Translations under genes and position numbers: made by a program
The notes under the pieces: generated by a model
Databases searched by the model: none
Told to the model about the DNA's origin: nothing
Seen by the model: the letters and a program-made list of their open reading frames with translations, nothing else
Shown here: positions 36,443-46,386 of the stretch, in pieces
Position numbering within the stretch: position 1 is the stretch's first letter
Layout: each line of letters begins with the position of its first letter
NCBI GenBank assembly: GCA_947497245.1
Contig: CANMFO010000006.1
Span: 124,001-188,000 of the forward strand
Origin: an uncultured Flavobacteriaceae bacterium
Lineage (GTDB): Bacteria; Bacteroidota; Bacteroidia; Flavobacteriales; Flavobacteriaceae
Direction: 5' to 3'
Length of the DNA: 64,000 bases

Positions 36443-38938
36443 CTAGAAACTAAACCCAAAAGTGCCTGTAATGGCAAAGGGCCTGGCATTGGGACTATCG
36501 AGGTAATTCCCCCTAAAGTTGAAATCGATCCTAAAAATCTTGAAAATATTTCCCACACCTACCGAATATTCATAGTATATCTTATCATTTGGTGAAATCA
36601 GCGGAATATTCGTAGGTCCGTTCAGCGCAATGTTAGTATTCGAAAGATCGCCCCAAACGCCCCGAAGGCCTATTATTTCACGAAGGTTGAGTTTCCTTAA
36701 AAGGGGAATCCTTGAAAAAAGCCTGCCGTTAAAATTGTGTTCCAGGTGCAGGGCGGCGTAGGTATCGGTCACGAATTCATAAAAATCCAAATTGGGAAAG
36801 GTACCATAGGTGGTAAACAGCGTCTGGTTTCCAGGTATGACGTTCAACAATCCCAGGGGCACGTTTCCGAAGGTCTTGCCCAGTTCAACGGTGCTGTACA
36901 ATCGCCCAAAACCGCCTATCTGCCATGGCTGACTGTAGGAGAACTGTAGCTTGTCGTAGTTGAAGTCGCTATCGAGCGTACCTTGGACGCCCCGGGTATA
37001 ATTCAACAGCAAGGTACTATAGGTATCGTTAATGGGCCTTCGCTCCACTCCATAACCAATGGTCTTTTTACCCGGGGTATAGATCAGTAGTGCATTCAGG
37101 TCCAATTGTTTTATTTCCGAAGAAATCCCGGTGGGCGCACCAGGGTCCAAATAGTCCAGGCTAAAATCCTCCGGCAGGGCAGAACTCAAGGTCCGATAAG
37201 TACTCCCCAACCCGATACGCAGGTTCGTAATGGGTTCCATTTCCATAAAAAAGGCACTGAGGTTGATGTCCGTCAGCTTATTGTTGGCACCCACGGTCAA
37301 AACCGAGGAGGAGGCTATGCTCCTTCCCAGAACATCATTGGTCGCCGTTAGGCTCACTCCCAACTGCTCGATATCACGACGGTGCCCCCCGGACACGATC
37401 AACCGACTCTTCTTATCCAGTAAAAACTTCCCGGAAAGTCCGTGCTTGAATTTATGGTCGCTAAAACCATAGGCCATATATCCTTCCAGGCGCCAGGGAT
37501 CGTTCTCGCCAAAATACGTTCGGGCGCCCAAGCGCAGTCGAGGGCCTTCAGCGTCGTTGTACCCAAAAACATCGTAGACACTTCCAATGTCCAGATTCCA
37601 TTTGTCTATCTCAACATAGCCCGAGGCCAGGATACTTACCAGATTGTAATATGTTTTGAACTTGGGCACCGTTTTCAGCGTATCCAACAGTTGGTAGATG
37701 CCCTTTTCATCCTTGTTCAGGTCCTCCAACCGGTTCCTCGCCCAAAAGGTGCTGTCCTTGTTCATGACCGAAGGATCGAAGGGGTTTCTTTCCTCGCGAT
37801 AGAATTCCTTGGGTTTTTCCCGATCGAAGACATAATTGTTGTACACCGTTGTCCGTTTTCCATAGACACCGCGCGACCGCTCCTTTTTCTGAAAGCTGAA
37901 ATCGCTCAGCATATAGTCGCGCTTCAGCAGAAAGATGGAATCGTTGACCACATCGAACTCCTGCTCGATATATATTTCCTTTACCCAGTTGATGTTGGCG
38001 CTCTTGGTGACCTCGAGATTGATGTTCTTGATGGCATAGGTTGAATCGTTGACCCAAAAATCGCCTTTAAAAGTGAGTTCGTTCTTCCGCCTGGGATAGT
38101 ACACAATGTTGTAGCACCATTTGTTATCGATGAAGGCACTGTCGCGCAGGGCATAGTTGTAGGTGTCGATCCCAGTGCGGGACAAGGGGCTCGTAAAGCT
38201 CTTGTCGAAAAACTTAAGATAGTTGTTGTAGATATCGTAATCTTGGTAAAGGTCGTCCACAAAGGCAATGATGGCCTGATTGTTATCGAAACCGGAGTTC
38301 TTGTTTCCCAAGATCACCTCCTTTTCCTGATTGATAAGATTATCACCGTTGACCTTGCTAAAGGTCTCGTTCAGGAAGATGGGGAGGTAGGTCTTTCCCG
38401 TGATCCGCGAGGTGTCCAAGTCCTGGAACACAAATTCGAGCCCTTTAAAAACCTTTCGTTTCATCAAGGCGCTATCGATGGTATTCAGGTCAAACTCTAC
38501 CTTTTCGTACTTGTCATAGGAATACTGTTTGAACTTACGGATCCCGTTTTGACGTTTCTTCGCCCAGATCTTCTTGAGGATCTCCACAGCGGGATTGTTC
38601 TTTTTCGACAGTTTTCCCGAAAAGACCACCACCTCTTTGAGTTGTTCCGTAGACTCCTTTAGTTTCACCCTCATATTATAGGTGACCCTGGAGGTTAGGG
38701 AAATTTCCTGGTCTTCATATCCGATAAAAGAAATGACCAATAGGGGATGGTTCGAATCCGATTCCATGTAAAAACGGCCATCTTCGTTTGTGATGGTCCC
38801 TTCCGTGGAATTCTTAAAAATAACATTGGCAAAGGCCACGGGCTTGTCGAACTCATCGAGCACAATTCCACCAACCTTGGTCTGCGCACTGACGGTAAGG
38901 GCGAAAAGTAGAAAAATCGGAAAAAGAAGGTTTTTCAT
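36443..38938 (-). CDS. DUF5686 outer-membrane protein with carboxypeptidase-like regulatory domain
   Basis: An 831-residue exported protein. ATG at 38938 (MKNLLFPIFLLFALTVSAQ) gives a normal signal peptide; the TTG before it is unlikely. Residues about 22-105 form a CarboxypepD_reg-like beta-sandwich (VGGIVLDEFDKPVAFANVIF, NEDGRFYME). The rest is DUF5686, which in these proteins ends in a C-terminal beta-barrel region rich in alternating strands and finishing with phenylalanine (GTFGFSF). Function is unknown; it is presumed to be an outer-membrane barrel. Length and layout are usual for Flavobacteriia. Confidence 0.85.
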   Translation of the reverse strand: MKNLLFPIFLLFALTVSAQTKVGGIVLDEFDKPVAFANVIFKNSTEGTITNEDGRFYMESDSNHPLLVISFIGYEDQEISLTSRVTYNMRVKLKESTEQLKEVVVFSGKLSKKNNPAVEILKKIWAKKRQNGIRKFKQYSYDKYEKVEFDLNTIDSALMKRKVFKGLEFVFQDLDTSRITGKTYLPIFLNETFSKVNGDNLINQEKEVILGNKNSGFDNNQAIIAFVDDLYQDYDIYNNYLKFFDKSFTSPLSRTGIDTYNYALRDSAFIDNKWCYNIVYYPRRKNELTFKGDFWVNDSTYAIKNINLEVTKSANINWVKEIYIEQEFDVVNDSIFLLKRDYMLSDFSFQKKERSRGVYGKRTTVYNNYVFDREKPKEFYREERNPFDPSVMNKDSTFWARNRLEDLNKDEKGIYQLLDTLKTVPKFKTYYNLVSILASGYVEIDKWNLDIGSVYDVFGYNDAEGPRLRLGARTYFGENDPWRLEGYMAYGFSDHKFKHGLSGKFLLDKKSRLIVSGGHRRDIEQLGVSLTATNDVLGRSIASSSVLTVGANNKLTDINLSAFFMEMEPITNLRIGLGSTYRTLSSALPEDFSLDYLDPGAPTGISSEIKQLDLNALLIYTPGKKTIGYGVERRPINDTYSTLLLNYTRGVQGTLDSDFNYDKLQFSYSQPWQIGGFGRLYSTVELGKTFGNVPLGLLNVIPGNQTLFTTYGTFPNLDFYEFVTDTYAALHLEHNFNGRLFSRIPLLRKLNLREIIGLRGVWGDLSNTNIALNGPTNIPLISPNDKIYYEYSVGVGNIFKIFRIDFNFRGNYLDSPNARPFAITGTFGFSF

Positions 38939-38983
38939 CAAAATAATAGCGTTCCGGGCAACCGGTAATCAAATAACATACCA

Positions 38984-39015
38984 AAAAAAACTTCGCCCAC
39001 TTTTGGTCGGCGAAG
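38984..39015 (-). terminator. Terminator after pdhB
   Basis: CTTCGCC (38991-38997) and GGCGAAG (39009-39015) pair, and on the minus strand a run of Ts follows. It lies 28 bp after the pdhB stop. Confidence 0.85.
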
Positions 39016-39043
39016 CGAAGATACTTTTACAAAAAGGTTATTC

Positions 39044-40021
39044 TTACCTATATAACACTTTCTTAACAGCTTTGACGACATCTTGATGATTGGGAATCCA
39101 TTCTGCCAACAACACCGGAGAATAGGGTGCGGGCGTGTCTGCCGTGTTGATCCGTTGTACGGGTGCGTCCAAATAGTCGAAAGCATGTTCTTGGACATGA
39201 TAGGTGATCTCGGTCGATACATTTCCAAAAGGCCAGGCTTCCTCCAGGACCACCAAGCGGTTCGTTTTTTTTACCGAGGTCAAAATCGCCCCATAATCCA
39301 ATGGCTTAACGGTACGCAGGTCTATAATTTCGCAACTGATGCCCTCTTTCTGCAATTCATCGGCGGCCTTATCGGCTTCTTTGATAATCTTTCCGAAAGA
39401 AACCACGGTCACATCGCTTCCCTCCCGACGGATATCGGCAACCCCCAATGGAATGGTGTACTCCCCCTCGGGCACCTCGCCCTTATCACCGTACATCTGC
39501 TCCGATTCCATAAAAATAACGGGGTCATCATCGCGAATGGCCGATTTCAACAGACCCTTTGCATCTGCCGGATTGGAAGGCACCACTACCTTCAATCCGG
39601 GACAGTTGGCGTACCAACTCTCGAACGCCTGGGAGTGCGTTGCCGCCAACTGCCCGGCAGAGGCCGTAGGCCCCCGGAAAACTATAGGACAGGGAAACTG
39701 TCCGCCGGACATTTGTCTGATCTTTGCAGCATTGTTGATGATCTGATCGATTCCAACCAGCGCAAAATTAAAGGTCATAAATTCTATGATGGGTCTGTTG
39801 CCTGTCATGGTAGATCCAACACCGATTCCAGCGAAGCCCAATTCGGAGATGGGCGTATCGATGACACGGGTATCGCCAAATTCATCGAGCATTCCCTTTG
39901 AAGCTTTGTAGGCACCGTTATATTCCGCTACCTCCTCACCCATCAAGTATATGCTCTCATCCCGTCGCATTTCTTCGGACATGGCTTCCGCTATGGCTTC
40001 CCTAAATTGTATTGTCTTCAT
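39044..40021 (-). CDS. pdhB: Pyruvate dehydrogenase E1 beta subunit
   Basis: The start MKTIQFREAIAEAMSEEMRR at 40021 gives 325 residues, the usual length; the frame upstream is non-coding. Marks are the TPP-site EEVAEYNGAYK, DTPISELGFAGIGVG, and the C-terminal transketolase domain with LEEAWPFGNVSTEI. With PdhA it decarboxylates pyruvate and acetylates the lipoyl groups of PdhC. The partner genes pdhA/pdhC are at the other end of the window (61.9-64 kb), so the complex is encoded at two places. It is divergent from etfBA. Confidence 0.95.
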   Translation of the reverse strand: MKTIQFREAIAEAMSEEMRRDESIYLMGEEVAEYNGAYKASKGMLDEFGDTRVIDTPISELGFAGIGVGSTMTGNRPIIEFMTFNFALVGIDQIINNAAKIRQMSGGQFPCPIVFRGPTASAGQLAATHSQAFESWYANCPGLKVVVPSNPADAKGLLKSAIRDDDPVIFMESEQMYGDKGEVPEGEYTIPLGVADIRREGSDVTVVSFGKIIKEADKAADELQKEGISCEIIDLRTVKPLDYGAILTSVKKTNRLVVLEEAWPFGNVSTEITYHVQEHAFDYLDAPVQRINTADTPAPYSPVLLAEWIPNHQDVVKAVKKVLYR

Positions 40022-40202
40022 ATTTTTATGGTGTACCTTTGGTTCGAATTTGGTTAAAAACGCATGCAAAAATAGGAAATTATATGTCAAATCGTTGGGC
40101 GATGGCTCCAAAAAAAGACACAAAATTTGTTATGCGTGCATAGCAAATTAGTTAAAAATACGTATCTTAGCCGATCAATTAAGGACCATAAATAGCATTT
40201 AA

Positions 40203-40943
40203 ATGAAAATATTAGTTTGTATCAGCAATGTTCCGGATACCACCTCCAAAATCAATTTTACGGATGGCGACACCAAGTTCGATACCAATGGGGTTCAATT
40301 TGTGATCAACCCCAATGATGAATTCGGGCTTACCAGGGCCATGTGGTTCAAGGAAAAACAGGGCGCATCCGTACATGTGGTAACTGTCGGTGAGGCATCT
40401 GTAGAACCCACCATGCGGAAAGCCCTGGCCATTGGAGCGGATGAAGGCATTCGTGTCAATGCGATTCCCACCGACGGATTCTTTGTGGCCCAACAACTGG
40501 CGGAGGTAGTAAAAAAAGGGGGCTACGACCTGATCATTGCCGGAAGGGAATCCATCGACTACAACGGCGGAATGGTCCCCGGAATGTTGGCCACTTTATT
40601 GGACATGAATTATATCAACACCTGTATCGGTCTTGAAGTAGATGGCACCCATGCCACCGCAATTCGTGAAATCGATGGTGGAAAAGAAAAAATCGCCACT
40701 ACTTTACCCTTGGTCATAGGCGGACAAAAAGGTCTGGTCGAGGAAAGCGATCTGCGAATTCCCAATATGAGGGGCATCATGATGGCCCGTCAGAAACAGC
40801 TCAACGTTGTGGAACCCGTACCCGCCACCAATGGGACCACCGATGTGAAATTTGACAAACCTGGTGCGAAAGGGGCCGTGAAATTAGTGGATACCGTGGA
40901 TGAACTGGTTGACTTATTGCACAATGAGGCCAAGGTGATTTAA
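40203..40943 (+). CDS. etfB: Electron transfer flavoprotein beta subunit
   Basis: A 246-residue EtfB. Family features are the N-terminal CISNVPDTTSKINF, IGADEGIRVN, the AMP/FAD-site GRESIDYNGGMVPGMLA and LPLVIGGQKGLVEESDLRIP. With EtfA it carries electrons from acyl-CoA and other dehydrogenases to the quinone pool. etfA follows after 62 bp in the same direction. A -7-like TATCTTAG (one mismatch to TANNTTTG) lies about 35 bp upstream of the start. Confidence 0.95.
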   Translation: MKILVCISNVPDTTSKINFTDGDTKFDTNGVQFVINPNDEFGLTRAMWFKEKQGASVHVVTVGEASVEPTMRKALAIGADEGIRVNAIPTDGFFVAQQLAEVVKKGGYDLIIAGRESIDYNGGMVPGMLATLLDMNYINTCIGLEVDGTHATAIREIDGGKEKIATTLPLVIGGQKGLVEESDLRIPNMRGIMMARQKQLNVVEPVPATNGTTDVKFDKPGAKGAVKLVDTVDELVDLLHNEAKVI

Positions 40944-41005
40944 TGCTGCCTGCATCCAAGTGCCAAATTCTTAATTCCAATTTGTAAAAAACTTAATAAA
41001 ACAAA

Positions 41006-41974
41006 ATGTCAGTATTAGTATATACAGAATCCGAAAACGGGAAGTTCAAAAAAAATGCCTTTGAGGTGGCCTCTTACGCAAGTGAGGTGGCCAGGCAACT
41101 GGGCACTTCGGTCACCGCGATCTCGTTCAACGCCTCCGAGAACGAGGGTCTCGGCACCTATGGGGTGTCCAAAGTGTTGAATGTCACCAACGAACAATTG
41201 GCAAGTTTCAATGCCAAAGCCTACGCCAGCGCCATTGTGGAGGCGGCCGGCAGTGAAAATGCACCGGTAGTGGTGGTAAGTTCCAGTGCGGACACCAAGT
41301 TTCTGGCGCCCATTGTGGCGGCCAGGTTGGGTGCAGGATACGCTCCCAACGTTGTGGCGGCACCAGAAAGCACAAGTCCGTTTACGGTAAAACGAGCAGC
41401 CTTTAGCAACAAAGGTTTTGCCCATACCCAGATCAACTCGGAAATTAAGGTCATCGGAGTCTCCAACAACGCCTATGGGACAGTGGAAAAAGCCGGGACC
41501 CCTTCTGTTGAGGCTTTCAATCCATCATTGGGCGATGCCGATTTCACCACCAAATCCATAGAAGTGGACAAAGTGGTTGGAAAAGCCACAATTGCGGATG
41601 CCGACATCGTAGTATCTGGAGGCCGGGGCCTAAAAGGCCCGGAAAACTGGGGAATGTTGGAAGCGCTCGCCGACGTCCTTGGGGCGGCGACGGCCTGCTC
41701 CAAGCCGGTTTCCGACCTGGGGTGGAGACCGCACGGCGAACATGTGGGGCAAACCGGGAAACCCGTTGCCAGCAATCTATATATCGCCATCGGAATCTCG
41801 GGAGCGATACAGCACTTGGCGGGGGTAAGTTCATCCAAGACCAAAGTGGTCATCAATACTGACCCGGAAGCACCCTTTTTTAAGGCCGCTGACTACGGAA
41901 TCGTGGGCGATGCCTTTGAAATAGTACCGTTACTCACCGAAAAATTAAAGGAATTTAAGGCACAGAACGCTTAA
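41006..41974 (+). CDS. etfA: Electron transfer flavoprotein alpha subunit
   Basis: A 322-residue EtfA. The FAD-binding C-terminal domain shows VVSGGRGLKGPENWG, the redox-site SDLGWRPHGEHVGQTGK and the family's GISGAIQHLAG motif with NTDPEAPFFKAADYGIVGD. The N-terminal domain is the EtfB-like adenine-binding fold. It is the heterodimer partner of the gene 62 bp upstream and is followed by a strong terminator. Confidence 0.96.
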   Translation: MSVLVYTESENGKFKKNAFEVASYASEVARQLGTSVTAISFNASENEGLGTYGVSKVLNVTNEQLASFNAKAYASAIVEAAGSENAPVVVVSSSADTKFLAPIVAARLGAGYAPNVVAAPESTSPFTVKRAAFSNKGFAHTQINSEIKVIGVSNNAYGTVEKAGTPSVEAFNPSLGDADFTTKSIEVDKVVGKATIADADIVVSGGRGLKGPENWGMLEALADVLGAATACSKPVSDLGWRPHGEHVGQTGKPVASNLYIAIGISGAIQHLAGVSSSKTKVVINTDPEAPFFKAADYGIVGDAFEIVPLLTEKLKEFKAQNA

Positions 41975-41999
41975 TTTTGTTAATTTGCACCCCTTATAG

Positions 42000-42048
42000 G
42001 GCTGTTTAAACCACTGGTAAGCCAACTATTTAAACAGCCTTCTTTTTT
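42000..42048 (+). terminator. Terminator after etfA
   Basis: GGCTGTTTAAA (42000-42010) and TTTAAACAGCC (42029-42039) form a perfect 11-bp stem followed by TTCTTTTTT. It ends 10 bp before the next gene, so the bifunctional nuclease gene needs its own start or read-through. Confidence 0.88.
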
Positions 42049-42057
42049 ATTGGGAAT

Positions 42058-42690
42058 ATGAGCTTAGTCAGATTAAAAATAAAGGGGATTTCGTACAGCC
42101 AAACTCAAAATGGTGCATACGCCCTTATTTTGAACGAAGTCGAGGGAGATCGGAAGCTTCCTATAGTCATCGGCGCTTTTGAGGCACAGTCCATTGCCAT
42201 TGCCTTGGAAAAGGAAATAAAGCCACCCCGACCCCTGACGCACGATCTTTTCAAGAACTTTGCGGACCGCTTCGATATAGTGGTCAAGCAGGTCATCATC
42301 CATAAGTTGGTCGATGGGGTGTTCTATTCCAGTATCATCTGTGAACGGGACAAGATCGAGGAGATCATCGATGCCCGGACCAGCGATGCCATAGCACTGG
42401 CCCTCAGGTTCAATGCTCCTATCTTCACCTATAAGACCATCTTGGACAAAGCCGGGATCTTCCTGAAATTCTCTTCCAAGGACAAGGATAGGGACGAGGA
42501 CAATGACGAGAGCATCATGGTCGATGAAATTCTGCAAGAGGGGGAGACCGTTGAGATCGATTCGGGTGCCAGCGACGGCTATACCGAGCTGTCCATTGAC
42601 GAGCTCAACAAAGAGCTCGATAAGGCGGTGGCCAATGAGGACTACGAAAAGGCCGCCAAGCTAAGGGACGAGATCTCCAAACGAAACTAA
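42058..42690 (+). CDS. Bifunctional nuclease (BFN/DUF151) protein with C-terminal UvrB/UvrC motif
   Basis: A 210-residue protein. Residues about 1-135 form the DUF151 bifunctional nuclease domain (KIKGISYSQTQNGAYALIL, LPIVIGAFEAQSIAIALE, RTSDAIALALRFNAPIFT). Residues about 178-210 form a UVR-type helical hairpin (NKELDKAVANEDYEKAAKLR). An acidic linker (DKDRDEDNDES) joins them. Plant BFNs degrade RNA and DNA; bacterial function is not well defined. The UVR tail suggests contact with another protein, as in UvrB-UvrC or Clp partners. It precedes nupC by 22 bp, probably one operon. Confidence 0.85.
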   Translation: MSLVRLKIKGISYSQTQNGAYALILNEVEGDRKLPIVIGAFEAQSIAIALEKEIKPPRPLTHDLFKNFADRFDIVVKQVIIHKLVDGVFYSSIICERDKIEEIIDARTSDAIALALRFNAPIFTYKTILDKAGIFLKFSSKDKDRDEDNDESIMVDEILQEGETVEIDSGASDGYTELSIDELNKELDKAVANEDYEKAAKLRDEISKRN

Positions 42691-42712
42691 CCCACCAACC
42701 CGCAAGCACGTT

Positions 42713-44173
42713 ATGAAGATCAAACCATGGACTCTACTGCTTGCACTTTTTATTGTCCTCCCAATATTCTCCCAAGAAACCGTAGCCGCAGATTCCCTTC
42801 AGACCATGGCCGAATCGGTCACGGTAAATGATTATGCCAAAAGAACGGTGACCGGGCTGATCGACAATGAGGGTTTCTCCCTCAATAGTTTAAGTCGTGG
42901 AGCGCTCGGAATGGCCATATTGGTCCTTATAGCCTTCCTTTTCAGTTCGAATCGCAAAGCCATCAATTGGAAAACCGTGGGAATAGGTCTTTCGCTCCAG
43001 CTCCTGATCGCTATCGGTGTCTTAAAAGTCCGTTTCATCCAATTGCTGTTCGAGACCATTGGAAAGCTTTTTATAGAGATTCTTAATTACACAAAAATTG
43101 GAAGTACGTTTTTGTTCGAGGGCCTTGTTGTCGACACCAATACCTTTGGCTATATTTTTGCCTTCCAGGTATTGCCGACCATCGTCTTTTTTTCGGCCCT
43201 TACCTCACTGTTGTACTATTTGGGCGTCATACAGATCATTGTAAAGGGATTTGCCTGGCTGCTGACCAAAACCTTTGGTATTTCAGGGGCCGAAAGTCTA
43301 TCCGTGGCGGGCAATATCTTCCTGGGGCAGACGGAAGCCCCCTTGCTCATCAAGGCCTATCTGGAACGAATGAACCGATCCGAGATCCTGCTGGTCATGG
43401 TTGGGGGGATGGCCACTGTGGCAGGTGCGGTCCTGGGGGCATATATAGATTTTTTAGGCGGGGACGACGACCTGCTGAAACTTGTTTTTGCAAAACATTT
43501 GTTGGCCGCTTCGGTGATGGCCGCACCGGGGGCCATAGTCATCTCCAAGATGCTCTATCCGCAAACCGAAACCATCAATACCGATGTGCGCGTATCCTCC
43601 GATAAAATTGGGTCCAACGTTTTGGATGCCATCGCCAATGGCACCACAGAGGGACTGAAACTGGCGGTCAATGTCGGGGCGATGCTCCTCGTGTTCATTG
43701 CCATTATAGCCATGATCAACGGAATTTTGGAATTGACGGGCAATATTGGATCCCTCAATGAATGGATTGCCGACAAAACCTCCTATGAAAGACTGTCGCT
43801 TGAAGCCATTTTGGGAACCGTTTTTGCCCCACTTATGTGGTTGATCGGCGTGGCCAAGGAAGATGTAATGCTCATGGGCCAGTTGTTGGGCATCAAACTG
43901 GCGGCAAGTGAATTTGTGGGGTACACCCAACTTGCCGAATTGAAAAGTATGGCAAGCACGCCCCATTTTGCCTATAACAAATCGGTGATCATGGCTACCT
44001 ATATGCTTTGTGGCTTTGCCAATTTTGCCTCCATAGGCATACAGATCGGCGGTATCGGCTCACTCGCCCCCGGGCAGCGCAAAACACTTTCCGAATTTGG
44101 GCTGAAGGCCGTTTTGGGAGGGTCTTTGGCCTCACTGCTTTCGGCGACCATCGCCGGTATGATCTTGGGATAG
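42713..44173 (+). CDS. nupC: NupC-type concentrative nucleoside transporter with N-terminal signal segment
   Basis: A 486-residue membrane protein of the CNT family. Before the transporter core there is a signal-peptide-like start (residues 1-20, ..LPIFSQ) and about 40 polar residues, then roughly ten membrane segments. Core motifs include AESLSVAGNIFLGQTEAPLL and MATYMLCGFANFASIGIQIG, both typical of CNT substrate-binding repeats. It imports nucleosides with Na+ or H+. It is followed by thyA and preceded by the BFN gene; a dNK gene for nucleoside salvage is also in the window. Confidence 0.92.
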   Translation: MKIKPWTLLLALFIVLPIFSQETVAADSLQTMAESVTVNDYAKRTVTGLIDNEGFSLNSLSRGALGMAILVLIAFLFSSNRKAINWKTVGIGLSLQLLIAIGVLKVRFIQLLFETIGKLFIEILNYTKIGSTFLFEGLVVDTNTFGYIFAFQVLPTIVFFSALTSLLYYLGVIQIIVKGFAWLLTKTFGISGAESLSVAGNIFLGQTEAPLLIKAYLERMNRSEILLVMVGGMATVAGAVLGAYIDFLGGDDDLLKLVFAKHLLAASVMAAPGAIVISKMLYPQTETINTDVRVSSDKIGSNVLDAIANGTTEGLKLAVNVGAMLLVFIAIIAMINGILELTGNIGSLNEWIADKTSYERLSLEAILGTVFAPLMWLIGVAKEDVMLMGQLLGIKLAASEFVGYTQLAELKSMASTPHFAYNKSVIMATYMLCGFANFASIGIQIGGIGSLAPGQRKTLSEFGLKAVLGGSLASLLSATIAGMILG

Positions 44174-44266
44174 CCCACGTTGATAACCTTTTGATAAAAT
44201 CCATCTTCAGGGGCTGCTTTTGATCCCACATTTTTCTACCTTGGTCCTCCACAAAACAAGCGTGCC

Positions 44267-45091
44267 ATGCGACAATACCACGACCTTTTAAAACATGTGC
44301 TGGAAAACGGCAACCAAAAAGGGGACCGCACTGGAACGGGTACAATGAGCGTATTTGGACACCAAATGCGGTTTGACCTTAGCGAAGGTTTTCCCATGGT
44401 CACGACCAAAAAATTGCATCTAAAATCAATTGTGCACGAATTGTTGTGGTTCCTAAAAGGAGATACCAATATCGGCTATCTCCAGGAAAACGGTGTACGC
44501 ATCTGGAACGAATGGGCCGATGAAAAAGGGGATCTGGGACCCGTATACGGGCACCAATGGCGTAATTGGAACAACGATGAGATCGATCAGATCAGGGAAG
44601 TTGTCCATTCGTTAAAAAACAACCCGAACAGCCGCCGTATGTTGGTCTCCGCTTGGAACCCCAGTGTGCTTCCGGACACCTCCAGATCATTTTCGGAAAA
44701 CGTATCCAATGGCAAGGCGGCCCTACCCCCGTGCCACGCTTTTTTCCAATTCTATGTGGCCGACCAAAAGTTGTCGTGCCAACTCTACCAGCGAAGCGCC
44801 GACATTTTTTTGGGCGTCCCCTTCAATATCGCTTCCTATGCCCTGTTCACGATGATGATGGCACAGGTATGTGGCTATCAGGCCGGGGAGTTCGTCCACA
44901 CCTTTGGAGATGCCCATATCTACAACAACCATATGGAGCAGGTAGCATTGCAACTGAGCCGGGAACCCAGGCCCCTGCCCAAGATGATGCTCAATCCAGA
45001 AGTGACCGATATCCTCGGTTTTAAATTTGAGGACTTTAGGTTGCTGGACTATGACCCGCACCCCCATATCAAAGGGGTTGTGGCGGTTTGA
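44267..45091 (+). CDS. thyA: Thymidylate synthase ThyA
   Basis: A 274-residue ThyA that methylates dUMP to dTMP with methylene-THF, producing dihydrofolate. The catalytic cysteine is in [15 protein letters not shown]-terminal [18 protein letters not shown] and [20 protein letters not shown] bind phosphate and dUMP. All key residues are present. The dihydrofolate it makes is recycled by FolA, whose gene is about 4.6 kb downstream, with unrelated genes between. Confidence 0.97.
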   Translation: MRQYHDLLKHVLENGNQKGDRTGTGTMSVFGHQMRFDLSEGFPMVTTKKLHLKSIVHELLWFLKGDTNIGYLQENGVRIWNEWADEKGDLGPVYGHQWRNWNNDEIDQIREVVHSLKNNPNSRRMLVSAWNPSVLPDTSRSFSENVSNGKAALPPCHAFFQFYVADQKLSCQLYQRSADIFLGVPFNIASYALFTMMMAQVCGYQAGEFVHTFGDAHIYNNHMEQVALQLSREPRPLPKMMLNPEVTDILGFKFEDFRLLDYDPHPHIKGVVAV

Positions 45092-45209
45092 GCCGCGTAG
45101 ACCGGGCCATTTTTCATCTGCTGACGGTCTTAAGGTTTAACATCATGTTAACCAAAAACCAAATCCGCAAAATCATATTTTCCATATCTTTAGGCCATAT
45201 TGATCTGCT

Positions 45210-46370
45210 ATGATTCTTACCGATTCCCTCCTGGATTTTTTCCTGGAAACCCGAAAACATACCGAAACCATCTGCGATCCCCTCGAGATTGAGGATTATG
45301 TGGTTCAGCCCGTGGTGGACGTCTCTCCCCCCAAATGGCATTTGGGCCATACCACCTGGTTTTTTGAAGAATTCATCCTAAGAGATCATGCCGAAGCCTA
45401 TCAACTGTTCGATGACGATTTTTCCTTTGTCTTCAATAGCTATTATGAAACTGTCGGCAAACGGGTCGTGCGGGCAGATCGCGGAAACCTTTCCAGGCCC
45501 TCCGTGCAAAAAGTTTATGAATACAGGGCCCATGTGACCAGCGCGATAAGGGATTTGTTCGGGAAAAACCAAGATCCGGCCTTGTTGGAATTGTTGGAAA
45601 TCGGCATCCATCACGAAAAACAGCATCAGGAACTCTTGCTGACCGATATCAAGTATATCCTGGGCAACAATCCATTATTGCCCATCTATTCGAGCAATTT
45701 TGTGGAGCATCCCATTGAAACGCACCAACAAGATTGGGTATCCATCGAAGCCGGCATTTATGAGATCGGACACGATTCCGATGCCTTTTGCTACGACAAC
45801 GAATTGGGAAGTCACAAAGTTTATTTGCATGCCTATCAGATAGCGAACAAATTGGTCACCAACCAGGATTTTATAGATTTTATTGCGGCCGAGGGGTACC
45901 AAAAATTTAATTTATGGCATGCCGAAGGCTGGGATTGGGTGACCCAGAACAAAATTACGGCTCCCTTGTATTGGCACCAGATCGATGGGGTTTGGCACCA
46001 TTATACCCTAAAAGGGTTGACCAAAGTGAATCTACACGCCCCCTTGACCCACATATCGTATTTTGAGGCCTTTGCCTTTGCCCAGTGGAAAGGATGTCGG
46101 TTGCCCACAGAATTTGAGTGGGAGGCCGCGCAGCAATTTTTTCCCTGGGGCATACGTTGGGAATGGACCGAAAGTGCCTATCTACCCTACCCTGGTTATC
46201 AAAAGGCCGAAGGGGCCCTGGGGGAGTACAACGGCAAATTTATGGTAAACCAAAAAGTGCTCCGCGGGGGTTCCGTGGCCACGTCGACCCGTCATACACG
46301 CCCCACTTACCGCAATTTCTTTCAGACCAATTTAAGATGGCAATTTACCGGATTAAGGTTGGTCAAATAA
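45210..46370 (+). CDS. egtB: Ergothioneine sulfoxide synthase EgtB
   Basis: A 386-residue non-haem iron enzyme joining a thiol to trimethyl-histidine (hercynine) with O2. The N-terminal DinB-like domain carries the iron histidines in WHLGHTTWFFEEF and HHEKQHQE. The C-terminal FGE-sulfatase fold has CRLPTEFEWEAA and ends RGGSVATSTRHTR...RWQFTGLRLV. No egtA or egtC is nearby, so cysteine rather than gamma-glutamylcysteine is the likelier thiol. egtD follows after 16 bp. A -7-like TATCTTTA lies about 20 bp before the start. Confidence 0.92.
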   Translation: MILTDSLLDFFLETRKHTETICDPLEIEDYVVQPVVDVSPPKWHLGHTTWFFEEFILRDHAEAYQLFDDDFSFVFNSYYETVGKRVVRADRGNLSRPSVQKVYEYRAHVTSAIRDLFGKNQDPALLELLEIGIHHEKQHQELLLTDIKYILGNNPLLPIYSSNFVEHPIETHQQDWVSIEAGIYEIGHDSDAFCYDNELGSHKVYLHAYQIANKLVTNQDFIDFIAAEGYQKFNLWHAEGWDWVTQNKITAPLYWHQIDGVWHHYTLKGLTKVNLHAPLTHISYFEAFAFAQWKGCRLPTEFEWEAAQQFFPWGIRWEWTESAYLPYPGYQKAEGALGEYNGKFMVNQKVLRGGSVATSTRHTRPTYRNFFQTNLRWQFTGLRLVK

Positions 46371-46386
46371 TTCCGACATAGCGTAC